Shown: in pieces, positions 23,602 through 33,533 of the stretch
Layout of the letters: every line of letters begins with the position of its first letter
Numbering within the stretch: position 1 is the first letter of the stretch
Source of the DNA: a virus
Length of the DNA stretch: 64,000 nucleotides
Virus record (IMG/VR): IMGVR_UViG_3300028392_000067
Span: 1-64,000 of that record
Reading direction: 5' to 3' (one strand)
Position numbers and translations under genes: made by a program
Notes under the pieces: generated by a model
Seen by the model: the letters and a program-made list of their open reading frames with translations, nothing else
Databases searched by the model: none
What the model was told of the DNA's origin: nothing

Positions 23602-26600
23602 TTATTTATTATTTTCTTCATTTTGGTCATTTTCATTATTACTTTCGCTTCCAGGTTGCTCTCCTGTAAGTAATCTTTTTCTTATTCCTCTTTGTATTTT
23701 TATAATTTTTTCATTAATAGTTCTACTTACATTTGGATTTTTAGATTTTGTACCAAATAATAATTTTTTAGCTAATAAAGCTGCTTCTTCCTTAGCTCTA
23801 TTAATTTCCTTATATTTTTCTTCTTTTGTAGCGACAGGCAATAAATTACCATTTTCATCTTTAACTCCCTTATTATATGATTTTAACAAAGCTGAATCAC
23901 CTTCCATAACCCAAAAACCTTCATTTTTATTTATACTATCTATTTTATTGTATAACTCTTCAGATTTAGCCTCTAATGTTTTTCTTTCTTGAGGTGTAAT
24001 AGGTCTTCCTCCTTCATTAAAATTCATTACTTTTTCTTGTTCTACCAATGGTTCTCCCATATCATCTTTTACTTCTTTTGTTTTAATACCTGTAGCACCA
24101 GAAATAAGAGCAGTTTCTAATCCTTTCATATAATCATTAAATTGCCCCTTAGTAACACCATTTTCTTCAGCTGATTTTTGCATTGTTCTAAATCCTTCAG
24201 CCAATGGCAATGGTAATACATGACCTGCAAGGTATTCACCCCAACCTAATTGCCTTTTTTCTCCTTTAGGTTTATCACTAGACCATGGAACAACATTTTC
24301 ATTAAAATCTTTTCCAGTAGCAGCTTCTATAGCAATAGCTGTAGCAGGGTTTAATTTACCCCTTAAATAACTACCAACAGCTCCCCATTCAGCTTCTCCT
24401 CTTGATTTACCTCTAGGCAAATTCTTTTCATTTGTAACCGCATATTTACCAATTCTAGATAATAAACCAACAGTAGATAATAATCCACCACTTAAATCAA
24501 CTGTTACATCATGATTACCAAATTTAGGTAATAAAAAATCTGATTTAGTTGGATCTGTTAAATTAACTTTCCTATCTGGATGCAACGCTGCCTGAACAGC
24601 TGCATTAGCTCCTAATAATGTTCCATATGTAGCTAATTGCCTACCAGCTCTTTTGAACCATGCTTTTGCAAATGCTTTTTCATCAGGAGTGCCATTACCC
24701 GTTAATCCTTTTAAAAGATAACTAACTGCTTTAGGCCCAGACCCTAGTCTTTCCCATCTAGAAGCTTCCATATTAGCAGAAAATGCCGCATCTTGAACTG
24801 CACTTGGTAACTTAACATTTGTAGCACCTGTCCAATTATTAACTAATTTAGCTATTCTTTCTACCGATTTAGGGTCTTGTTTTTGTTCATCAGTTAAATT
24901 TTCATATTCATTATTGAATATTTGCTGTCTTAATACTTTAATAGCATTAAATCCTCTTTTACCAGTTTCCCCAACTCTTTTTATAAAAGAGTCATAATTA
25001 TCTTGGTCATCAAAATGTAATACATCTGGATCATTAGCTAAACCTGCTTCTCTAGCAATACTATAAAGAGGATGATTTTTTAATGCCTCCATATCCCTTT
25101 CATAATTACCTCTATTACCATAAGCGTATTTATATGAATTAACCATTGCTTTCAATGTTTTAGCAGTATGTACAGGATCTACAATATTTGTAATACCATG
25201 AGTTCCAACAAATACGTGACCATGCCCAAATGTCATTGCTGCTTTAGGGAATCCAAATATCTTTCTAAAAATTTGCGTACTTTTAGATTGATTTTTTTCT
25301 TCAACCCATCTTTTAGTAGCTTCTCTATTTTTATTTGCTGTTGACCTTTTTACAAAATATTCACCAGCTGCTTTTTTTGTTCTAGGTGTAACTACTGAAT
25401 TAGCAACTTGTTCATATGTCATTCCTAAATCTTCTCCTGTTTTCTTTAATGCTTCATTATATTCTACTCCATTGTCAATATATTTTTTCTTCATATATCT
25501 CCATATAGACTTAGCCTCATCAGTAGTAAATTTATTATCTTTCTTATTTACAAATTGGGCTTGAAGATTACTTAATTCTTCTTCTTCAGTTAATGGAGTT
25601 TTTGTTTTACTATTAATTAAACCTAATTTTTCTTTTTCAGCTTTTATTTGAGCTTTTAATTCTTTTTCTCTATCTGACAATTCTCTTGGAGTAGTTTTTT
25701 CCTTATATTTTCCATTCTGTAAATCATCTAATTGCTTTTCAAGTCGTGCTATATTTTTAGATTCAGGTGTTTCTTCAATAGGGATTTCAAAATGACTAGT
25801 TAATTGGTCTTCAAAATTAGCTTTATCTCTTTTAGATAAATTCTTATACCAATCTTTATCTTTTACTTCATCAATAATTGCTTTTACTCCATCTGCGACT
25901 TCTCCTGTTGCTTCAATTGCTTTTGCTCCTATTTCAATTATATCATTCCATGCTAATCCCATTTTATGAATAGGAATATCATTTCCATTTTCATCCTTAA
26001 AAGTAAATTCTTTTGTTTTTAATTTTCTAAATTTATCAGCAGCTACTTTAGCTTTTTCTTTATATAATTTAGCACCTTCAGTTGGTTTAGCTCCTTCACC
26101 TAAATCATTTTCATGAGCTGCTACTAAAGCTGATTCAGAATCTTTTTGAGCTTGAGTTGAAGCTTTATTTTGATCAGCCTTTTTTTGTATTATTGCTTCT
26201 TCTTCTGGAGTCAAATCTCTTCCTAAATTATCTTTTAACTTTCTTGCCACAGATGAAAATGAACCTGTATCTAAATCAGTAACACCCTGCATAGCAGTAC
26301 CTCTTTCACCAAATGTTGTATTTTGAATTTTAACTACATTTCTTGCCCAATCATCTACTTTATTTACTGCATCTTTATATTCAGGACTATCTGCACCAAA
26401 TTCTTGTTTTGCCTTATCCGCAAGATTATCTAAATCAATTAAATGAGCTCTAGCTATTGATATTTCATCAGGAGTAGGGTTACTTACATTATCTCTTACA
26501 GATTCTGGGTCAACACCACCATCTACAAGTCTTCTACCTCTTGCAGCATATTCTTCTGGTTTTAATACTGTTCCTCTTTCTATTTTTGGCAAACCTAATC

Positions 26601-29517
26601 TTTCTGCAAGATTTTCTAATGCCGCATGAGATACTCCAGAAGTTCTTTGAGGACCTTCTGCTGCAGGTACTTCTTGATTTATTTCTTTTTTATTTTTTGT
26701 ATTTACTACTGGTTTTTCATTTTTTTCTTCAACCAATGGTTGATTATCTTCTTCAGAAACAGGAATTTCAGCAGTTGGAACTACTTGTTCAGTTTGTTGT
26801 TGACTTTCAGCTTTTTCTGAATTAATATAATTTTCCTTTAATTTTTCAAAAGTTTTAACAAGCTTAGGGTTATTTTCATTTTTAGAATTTTCAATAACAT
26901 TATTTATTACTTCAATAGGATTATTTTGAATATATTGTATTCTAGCTTTATCATTTTCAGTAAGTTCATAATCTGGATTATTAACATCTGGAACATATTG
27001 TTCTACAATTTTATTTAAAATTTCATCTTTTGATAAAGGCTCTTCTTTACCTGTTATAAGTTCTTTAACTTTACCATAAGCTTTAGAACCAAAATCAGTT
27101 ACCCCTTTTATCATATTTTTAATATCCTTACCAGATATACCAGCTGTTTGAACAATTGGATTTCCTAATTTGTCAGTTTCATGCATATATGGATCATCTC
27201 CATGATATATATCGTTAATTTTTTTATCATAATCTGCTATTTCTGCTTCTATATCTTTTTTTCTAGCCTCTACAGGTGTGGTTTCTAATTCTGCTTTTAA
27301 TTTTTCAATTTTTTGAATCATCCCAGCCATAGAAATTGCAGCTTCTGGATTAGTTATATTTTTAGGAACTAAAGATTTTGCTTTTTTATAATCTTCTATA
27401 TTTTGAATAATTTGATCTCCTTCACCAGGTTTTAAAATTCCATCTTGTTCTGCTTTAGCAAATATGTCTTTAAGATTTTGAGTTGGAAGCTCTGCAGCAA
27501 CATTATATGCTCTATTGGTGATAACTTTTGATGGTACTTGATCTTTACCAGCCATTAATACTGAAAGTGCATGTGGAACAACGGCTTGAACAAGATGTAA
27601 TCCAGAAAATCCAAGAGCCATTCCTGCATTTGATTTACCTGCTTCATTCGCATTACTTAATATATCAGTATGCGATTCTCCAGAACCATATGCCTTAGCT
27701 ATTTCACCTCTACCTAATTCACCAGCAAATGATGCCCCATACATTTGAGGTACTGTTGTTTTTGCATTTTTACCAACTTCAACAACTTTATTAAGAAGAT
27801 TATTTTCAGCTACAGGAGCAGCTTTTCTAACTGTTTGAATAGCATTTTCATAATTTTTTGCTGCCTTGTTTAATCCTGGAGTAAGTTTTCCAAATGGCAT
27901 ACTCATTAGTACGCCTTCAGCTTGACTAGCTAATTTTGAATAATTTGCTGATTCTGTAGCAATTTTAGCTGCAGCTAATTTTTGTGCTTCTGTTGGATTT
28001 GGTATATTTGCTAACTGACCATAATAACTTTTATCCCAACCAGAATTATATCCCCTACTACCTAAGTTTTCTGCCCATCCTAATGCAGTACCAAAATTCT
28101 TTGCGCCTTCAACTACTTCTGGCAAAGAAGCTGCTGCTACACCTAATTCTGCTGCTAACCCAGTCCCTGTTATAGCTCCTATACCATATATTATAGGTTT
28201 TTCAACTGCACGTTGTAAACCAGCGGCAAAACTTCCAGCATTACCAAAAAAACCACTTGGTACTTGTGGCATTGATTGATTTATAGAATTTCCATATGCC
28301 TCATTTTCTTTATATTTTATTTTATCTTCATCAGATAAACCTTCAAAATAATTATCATATGCATCTTGTGCTACTGCTTTTTTATAAGTTTCATCATATT
28401 GATTAAAAAAATTATTATCAGCTAATCCAAGAATAGGATATCCAGAATCATCTTGAGTAATAACATATTCTCCATTATTTAATCCATTCACAAGCATTGT
28501 TGAATCACTAGCTCTATTGCTATTTGGGCCAGATTTTATATAAGCTTTTCTATTAAGAGTATTTTGTATAGCAGCTTTTTTTGTTTCTTCTGCTATTACA
28601 CCAGCTTTATAATTTTGGAAATCTGATTTGTTTATTGCGCCTGCTACTATTGTTGCATTAGGACGTCCGCCTGTTAATGAATTTATATAACCAGGATAAT
28701 ATGGATCATTTTCGTCTAACTGAACAAAACCATGATTACTACTTTGTCTATTAAGTTTATTAATATATTGTTCTAATTGTCTTTGTTCTTTTTCTCTAGC
28801 TTGATTCTCAGCGTATATTCTAAACCCTGCAGATTCTTCATCTTCACCTGGTCTAATTTGATCTTTAGTAACTATAAGTTGTTTAGCAGGTGCAACTCTA
28901 GGTAAAGATATATTTGAACTATTTAACTTATTTATTACTGCAGGATTAATATCCATATCACCAATAACTTTTTGGCCATTTTTTGCCATATAAGCTAATA
29001 CCTTAGCTTTTAATTCACCTGTTATTAGCTTCCCATCACTAGTTAAATTAAACTCTGTTGTTTTCTTTTTCTTTTTACCTGGGCCTTCTCCGTCACCTAA
29101 ATTTTCAATGTTTTCTAAATCTTGTGATAAATTTTCTGAACCAACTCCAGTAGTAGCGAAGTCTTTTTTTTTTAAACCATTATTATATGGGTTTAAAAAT
29201 TGATTATAAAAATCATCAAATTTTAATGTTGTTAATGGATTACCTTCTCCATCTTTAGTTGAAGTCATATAATCATGAATATCTTTAGCATTTTCTTTTG
29301 TAGAATAATTTTTAATAAAATTACTCTCATCTAAATCTGTAAGTCCATGCTTTTTCATATAATCATAAATAGGATGGCCCATTTGTGGCATTTCTGTTAT
29401 TGGTTGACTAATTACATCTTCTCTAACAACAGGTATTTCTACAGGATTTTTATATGCAGGTGCATTTTTTATATAATCAGGTAAATCGTCAAAAGAATAT
29501 TTTAATTGGTTTGCCAT
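23602..29517 (-). CDS. Giant internal virion (ejection) protein
   Basis: 1971 aa, by far the largest product here. The first 450 residues are charged and low-complexity, a hydrophobic Gly/Ala-rich section lies near 430-460 (TGTGLAAELGVAAAS), coiled-coil stretches span about 700-1350, and a partly membrane-active tail section near 1640-1760 resembles large polyvalent phage proteins (LPD38-like). Podovirus ejection proteins of this length enter the cell with the DNA. Also possible is a polyprotein or head-cargo function as in crAss-like phages. No polymerase or lysozyme motif is visible. Confidence 0.7.
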   Translation of the reverse strand: MANQLKYSFDDLPDYIKNAPAYKNPVEIPVVREDVISQPITEMPQMGHPIYDYMKKHGLTDLDESNFIKNYSTKENAKDIHDYMTSTKDGEGNPLTTLKFDDFYNQFLNPYNNGLKKKDFATTGVGSENLSQDLENIENLGDGEGPGKKKKKTTEFNLTSDGKLITGELKAKVLAYMAKNGQKVIGDMDINPAVINKLNSSNISLPRVAPAKQLIVTKDQIRPGEDEESAGFRIYAENQAREKEQRQLEQYINKLNRQSSNHGFVQLDENDPYYPGYINSLTGGRPNATIVAGAINKSDFQNYKAGVIAEETKKAAIQNTLNRKAYIKSGPNSNRASDSTMLVNGLNNGEYVITQDDSGYPILGLADNNFFNQYDETYKKAVAQDAYDNYFEGLSDEDKIKYKENEAYGNSINQSMPQVPSGFFGNAGSFAAGLQRAVEKPIIYGIGAITGTGLAAELGVAAASLPEVVEGAKNFGTALGWAENLGSRGYNSGWDKSYYGQLANIPNPTEAQKLAAAKIATESANYSKLASQAEGVLMSMPFGKLTPGLNKAAKNYENAIQTVRKAAPVAENNLLNKVVEVGKNAKTTVPQMYGASFAGELGRGEIAKAYGSGESHTDILSNANEAGKSNAGMALGFSGLHLVQAVVPHALSVLMAGKDQVPSKVITNRAYNVAAELPTQNLKDIFAKAEQDGILKPGEGDQIIQNIEDYKKAKSLVPKNITNPEAAISMAGMIQKIEKLKAELETTPVEARKKDIEAEIADYDKKINDIYHGDDPYMHETDKLGNPIVQTAGISGKDIKNMIKGVTDFGSKAYGKVKELITGKEEPLSKDEILNKIVEQYVPDVNNPDYELTENDKARIQYIQNNPIEVINNVIENSKNENNPKLVKTFEKLKENYINSEKAESQQQTEQVVPTAEIPVSEEDNQPLVEEKNEKPVVNTKNKKEINQEVPAAEGPQRTSGVSHAALENLAERLGLPKIERGTVLKPEEYAARGRRLVDGGVDPESVRDNVSNPTPDEISIARAHLIDLDNLADKAKQEFGADSPEYKDAVNKVDDWARNVVKIQNTTFGERGTAMQGVTDLDTGSFSSVARKLKDNLGRDLTPEEEAIIQKKADQNKASTQAQKDSESALVAAHENDLGEGAKPTEGAKLYKEKAKVAADKFRKLKTKEFTFKDENGNDIPIHKMGLAWNDIIEIGAKAIEATGEVADGVKAIIDEVKDKDWYKNLSKRDKANFEDQLTSHFEIPIEETPESKNIARLEKQLDDLQNGKYKEKTTPRELSDREKELKAQIKAEKEKLGLINSKTKTPLTEEEELSNLQAQFVNKKDNKFTTDEAKSIWRYMKKKYIDNGVEYNEALKKTGEDLGMTYEQVANSVVTPRTKKAAGEYFVKRSTANKNREATKRWVEEKNQSKSTQIFRKIFGFPKAAMTFGHGHVFVGTHGITNIVDPVHTAKTLKAMVNSYKYAYGNRGNYERDMEALKNHPLYSIAREAGLANDPDVLHFDDQDNYDSFIKRVGETGKRGFNAIKVLRQQIFNNEYENLTDEQKQDPKSVERIAKLVNNWTGATNVKLPSAVQDAAFSANMEASRWERLGSGPKAVSYLLKGLTGNGTPDEKAFAKAWFKRAGRQLATYGTLLGANAAVQAALHPDRKVNLTDPTKSDFLLPKFGNHDVTVDLSGGLLSTVGLLSRIGKYAVTNEKNLPRGKSRGEAEWGAVGSYLRGKLNPATAIAIEAATGKDFNENVVPWSSDKPKGEKRQLGWGEYLAGHVLPLPLAEGFRTMQKSAEENGVTKGQFNDYMKGLETALISGATGIKTKEVKDDMGEPLVEQEKVMNFNEGGRPITPQERKTLEAKSEELYNKIDSINKNEGFWVMEGDSALLKSYNKGVKDENGNLLPVATKEEKYKEINRAKEEAALLAKKLLFGTKSKNPNVSRTINEKIIKIQRGIRKRLLTGEQPGSESNNENDQNEENNK

Positions 29518-29530
29518 TGCTAATTATTTT

Positions 29531-30838
29531 TTATTTTTTACCAAATTGGGAATCAGGTATAATAGGACCATTATGTGTAGTTATTAAACTTTCTTTATTA
29601 TTATTTAATAATCTATTTTTTAATATATTAGGTGAAACATATTCATCTTTTATACGATATTCTGGTGGGAATACTAATCTCCATTTACCACTAGATTTAT
29701 TATATAAATATTGTTTTGGAATTATTAATGTACCATCAATTTTATCAGTAGCTAAACCACCTAAATAATCTGTAGCATCTAATTGATTAACATCATTTGT
29801 TGGTGTAAAATAATTTCTATTACCAGCTACAACAGCAGCAATTATATCATTAGGATGAGGTGGGTTATTTAGATTTTCTTTTAATTTATCAGCTATTTTA
29901 ATATTTGTAACACTTCTATTAGCTGCAGCTATTTTCATAGCCCTTTCAAATGCTTTTTCATCTTGCCAAACTTTATCAACTTCATTTTTATTTATTATTT
30001 TACCATGTCCAGTCAATCCTAATCCTACAGCTGCTGCTACTTGTCCCCCTTGAGCTTGTGTAATATCTTCTCCAGGAAATAAATCATTAAATTGTTGTTT
30101 AAAATTCAAATATTCACCACTTTTAATTAATTGATTAACTTTATTAGTAACACCAGGAACTGTTGCATAAAGCATTGATGCCCTATTAGCTAATGATTGT
30201 TTTGATGGATTGCTATAATCATATGATTTAGTTACTAATACATTACCTTTATTGTCTGGTACCTGACTTATAATATTTTCATCTTGCTGTAACCCCCTTG
30301 TTATTGATTTTACAAAATCATCTTCATTAAATGGTTTTGTAAAATTCCAATGAAAAGGATCTAATGTTTGATGTTCTGGATGACCTAATGGTAAATCAGC
30401 TTTTCTTCTAGCTTCCATATATCCATCTGGTATATCTAAACCTTGTACAGTAGCTTGATAAAAATGGTCTGCATCTGTTTTTGCATTAGCAGCCTCTTGT
30501 TTTGATTGATTAATTAAAGATTGTGCTTCTTTAAGTCTCCCCATATAATCAGATTGATATTGAGCACCATATTTAGATGGGTTTAATATTTTATCTTGAT
30601 TTTGCAAATAAAATAATTTTGCATCATTCATTTTTTGTAAAAAAACATTTTGATCTTGGTCTCTCATTCCTGCAGAATTTATAGATTTTTCATAATCTTT
30701 AAAATATCTGTCAAGAGCATCTTTTTTAGCTTGTTCTTTTTGCTCTAATTGAATAGCTGCATTTGTAGCCCTAGTAGAAAAATCTAAAGGTACTACTTTA
30801 CCATATGCATTAGAACTTAATAAACCTGTTGCTGCCAT
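29531..30838 (-). CDS. Internal virion protein
   Basis: 435 aa, mostly helical, Gln/Asn/Ala-rich, with coiled-coil character in residues 30-120. No catalytic signature. It lies between the two other likely ejection proteins, so an internal virion role is inferred. Crass-like phages carry comparable cargo proteins next to the tail genes. Confidence 0.6.
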   Translation of the reverse strand: MAATGLLSSNAYGKVVPLDFSTRATNAAIQLEQKEQAKKDALDRYFKDYEKSINSAGMRDQDQNVFLQKMNDAKLFYLQNQDKILNPSKYGAQYQSDYMGRLKEAQSLINQSKQEAANAKTDADHFYQATVQGLDIPDGYMEARRKADLPLGHPEHQTLDPFHWNFTKPFNEDDFVKSITRGLQQDENIISQVPDNKGNVLVTKSYDYSNPSKQSLANRASMLYATVPGVTNKVNQLIKSGEYLNFKQQFNDLFPGEDITQAQGGQVAAAVGLGLTGHGKIINKNEVDKVWQDEKAFERAMKIAAANRSVTNIKIADKLKENLNNPPHPNDIIAAVVAGNRNYFTPTNDVNQLDATDYLGGLATDKIDGTLIIPKQYLYNKSSGKWRLVFPPEYRIKDEYVSPNILKNRLLNNNKESLITTHNGPIIPDSQFGKK

Positions 30839-30860
30839 TTTTATATTTTTTTAATACTAA

Positions 30861-31697
30861 TTAAGGGGTAGTATATGTTCCAGTATATGGATTCCATCTA
30901 GGAAGTTTAGGTGACCAAGATGTTAATGGTGGTAATGCATTACTACCTGACAATGATTGATAACTTGGAGAATAATTTGGGTATCTACTACTATTAGAAA
31001 CACCATAATTCATTCTTGTTTGTGGATTTACACCTAAATTAAAACCACTATTAGCACTATCTGTAGAACCTAATTTACCACTATAATAATCTCTTTGCAA
31101 ATCTAATCCTTGTTTTGATAAATCATTTGATTGTTTAGCATTATATAAAGAAGCTGCATTTCCTATACCTTGAGCTGCCATTTGTAATCCTGCATTATAT
31201 TGGTCATTTGCATGCTGAGATGCCATTTGAGTTAAACCAAACTTACGATTAAAAGGAGTCATTTCATTTACATCAAATAAATATTTATTTTGAGCATCTT
31301 GCATTTGCGCTGCTCTCCCCATATTTGCAAATTGTCTTTCTTTGTAATTTTCAGCTTGAACACCTGCATTAGCTAAAGCATTATTTTCTACAATACCCAA
31401 TTTAGGCATTCCTCCTATTGCAGACCTTCTATCATTTAATGCATTTAATCCAGATGCGGTAGCTCTTCTTGCATTTTGAGCTGCCATTTGATAAAAAGCA
31501 GATTGATATGGATTTTCATTATATCTATTTGCTGCTTCTTGTGCATAATTATCAATTAATGGATTTCTTTTTGCTAAAGGACTATTAGCAGCTAATTTTT
31601 CCATCTTTTTTTGATAATCAGATGCATTTTTACTTGCATTTACTGCCTGCAAACCACCATAAATTCCTTGTCCTAATGCTAAAAATGTTACTGGCAT
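30861..31697 (-). CDS. Internal virion or cargo protein
   Basis: 278 aa, Asn/Gln/Ala-rich, no membrane anchor except a short hydrophobic start. Many Met/Ala-rich helices in residues 60-180 and a Tyr/Pro/Ser-rich tail (SSRYPNYSPSYQSL). This composition is typical of ejection proteins. It overlaps the next gene upstream by 10 bases. Confidence 0.6.
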   Translation of the reverse strand: MPVTFLALGQGIYGGLQAVNASKNASDYQKKMEKLAANSPLAKRNPLIDNYAQEAANRYNENPYQSAFYQMAAQNARRATASGLNALNDRRSAIGGMPKLGIVENNALANAGVQAENYKERQFANMGRAAQMQDAQNKYLFDVNEMTPFNRKFGLTQMASQHANDQYNAGLQMAAQGIGNAASLYNAKQSNDLSKQGLDLQRDYYSGKLGSTDSANSGFNLGVNPQTRMNYGVSNSSRYPNYSPSYQSLSGSNALPPLTSWSPKLPRWNPYTGTYTTP

Positions 31698-32116
31698 ATA
31701 TATATTAATTTAGTTACGTTATTAATTTTACTTTTTACTTCTATCATACCACATTTTTTTAACCAATTTATGGCTCTAGTATTTCTAGTCCACATATATG
31801 ATTCAAAATTACCATCAAAACTATTTTTTATAATATTAAAAACTTTAAATAATTTTTCAGGTGTTCTATATTTTTTATTTACCCCAAAACTAACTAAAAG
31901 ATTTTTATAATTAAACCCATACCCAACTAATTCATTATCAACAATTAAATCATAAAAATTACAATTACCTAATTTATTATATTCTTCAATTTTTTCATAT
32001 ACACTATAAACCAATTTTTTTCTTTCTTTATTCTCATAATCTGGATCACAATATTTATTTATTTCATCATCATCATGAAAAACGTATAAAATAGTTTTAT
32101 ATTTTACTTTACTCAT
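31688..32116 (-). CDS. GNAT-like protein in the virion operon
   Basis: 142 aa. The C-terminal part has a GNAT signature: an Arg-Asn-Thr-Arg-Ala-Ile-Asn-Trp-Leu-Lys-Lys run ending in Cys-Gly-Met, the usual last alpha-helix and strand of acetyl-CoA transferases. T7-like phages also have a GNAT-fold protein in their internal-core set. Either an enzyme or a structural GNAT fold is possible. It overlaps both neighbours by 4-10 bases. Confidence 0.6.
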   Translation of the reverse strand: MSKVKYKTILYVFHDDDEINKYCDPDYENKERKKLVYSVYEKIEEYNKLGNCNFYDLIVDNELVGYGFNYKNLLVSFGVNKKYRTPEKLFKVFNIIKNSFDGNFESYMWTRNTRAINWLKKCGMIEVKSKINNVTKLIYICQ

Positions 32117-32661
32117 CGGTTATTCAACGGAGAATCAATATATTTAATTCCTACGTTGTTCAAATATACGAAAGAATTTGCATTAGATTTCTTTAATTTT
32201 ATTACAATATACCCTCCTTTTAAAGAATCTCCATTCAAAATGCCACCCTGGCTATAAATATCCTTTAAAAATGAAGCATTATATGTAGATTCTAAAACTG
32301 AAAAATCAGACTCTACAAGTGAACTTTCTTGCCTTTGGCTTCCATAACTCATCATTTGAGTATAAATTAATGGGCATTCCCATATAACATTACCTGTTTC
32401 AGCTATAGAAATCCATGTTTTTTTGTTAATATTTACTTGATTAAATACCGTAGTTATTGATGCATCATATTGATTACCATAAAAATTACAAAAATTAGTG
32501 CTTGTATGAGCCCAAATTTGTCCATTTTTGAAAGTAAATAAAGTATTAGTGAGATCACCCATCATTTCTGGGAAATACGAGTAAAATGACTCAAAAGCAT
32601 TACCAACCTCATCAAAAGAGATAGTATATGGATCTTGATGGAATTGTAAAGTATTTGCCAT
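32113..32661 (-). CDS. Hypothetical structural protein
   Basis: 182 aa, beta-rich with many aromatics, no charged repeats, no membrane segment. Cotranslated with the GNAT-like gene (4-base overlap). It may be a tail or connector component. Unrecognised. Confidence 0.55.
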   Translation of the reverse strand: MANTLQFHQDPYTISFDEVGNAFESFYSYFPEMMGDLTNTLFTFKNGQIWAHTSTNFCNFYGNQYDASITTVFNQVNINKKTWISIAETGNVIWECPLIYTQMMSYGSQRQESSLVESDFSVLESTYNASFLKDIYSQGGILNGDSLKGGYIVIKLKKSNANSFVYLNNVGIKYIDSPLNNR

Positions 32662-32672
32662 TTAATTAAATT

Positions 32673-32933
32673 TTATGGTGCTGTGGTTGTTGTAGTTGTT
32701 GTAGTTGGAACATTTATATCTAAATAATTAACACAATAAATAGTAGATTTTACTCTTACAATAGTAGTCATTATTGGTAATGTAGGTAAATTATAAGTTA
32801 AATAACCTGCTAATATTTGGTCTCTTGTTACGCCTGTGGCAAATGGTGTAGTAAATCCATCAGAATCTGAATACAAATCAAATGGGCCAGTTGCTATTCC
32901 TGCTGTTGTTAATTTTATTGTTGCTATTGCCAT
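32673..32933 (-). CDS. Small virion protein with poly-Thr tail
   Basis: 86 aa. A compact beta-rich body (residues 1-75) ends in an eight-Thr run and Ala-Pro. The same Thr-rich strings occur in the proteins at 32950, 33534 and 43646, suggesting a shared flexible or glycosylated linker. Function unknown. Confidence 0.6.
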   Translation of the reverse strand: MAIATIKLTTAGIATGPFDLYSDSDGFTTPFATGVTRDQILAGYLTYNLPTLPIMTTIVRVKSTIYCVNYLDINVPTTTTTTTTAP

Positions 32934-32949
32934 TTTTATTATTTTTAAT

Positions 32950-33519
32950 TTAACCTAAACATGATCCTGAAGCAGAACCTACAGCTCCTGTTGAACTATT
33001 ATAATTATATACACTATTAGCACCACCTGTAGGGAACACAATATCTAATACATAAGTATTAGGGAATGTAGTTGTTCCATATGGATCTGCATATAAATTT
33101 GGAGGAGGAGTAAATATATAACCAGGTAACCCATAAGCGGGTACTGATGGTAAAATACATATATCAGTAGCTCCTGTATTGCTAAAAACAAATCTATTAG
33201 AATAAAGAACATATGGAGATACTGTTACAGTTCCTCCAGATAATAAACATTCTACATTTGTGGTTGTAGTAGTAGTTGAAGTTGTTGATGTAGTAGTAGT
33301 TGTAGCAGGCAATATATTAAGAGTTAATGTATTAGTACATATACCTTGAGAAGTTACAAATATTTGAGTAGCTGCATCATTAGCGAAAACTGTCACTCCG
33401 ACCAATAATTCATTTAATGTTGCAACAGCAGGTGCTAATGTCCCAATATCTGCAGTTAATACAAAATCAGGGCCTAAATCTGCACCTTGGGATGGGTTTA
33501 ATTTAACTAATATATACAT
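32950..33519 (-). CDS. Virion protein with central poly-Thr linker
   Basis: 189 aa. Two beta-rich domains (1-70 and 95-189) are joined by a Thr/Ser linker (TTTTTSTTSTTTTTT-like). The second domain holds Cys pairs near residues 96 and 120. Likely a surface-exposed head or tail decoration with a linker like its neighbours. No known family. Confidence 0.6.
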   Translation of the reverse strand: MYILVKLNPSQGADLGPDFVLTADIGTLAPAVATLNELLVGVTVFANDAATQIFVTSQGICTNTLTLNILPATTTTTSTTSTTTTTTNVECLLSGGTVTVSPYVLYSNRFVFSNTGATDICILPSVPAYGLPGYIFTPPPNLYADPYGTTTFPNTYVLDIVFPTGGANSVYNYNSSTGAVGSASGSCLG

Positions 33520-33533
33520 ATTTATTTAATATT

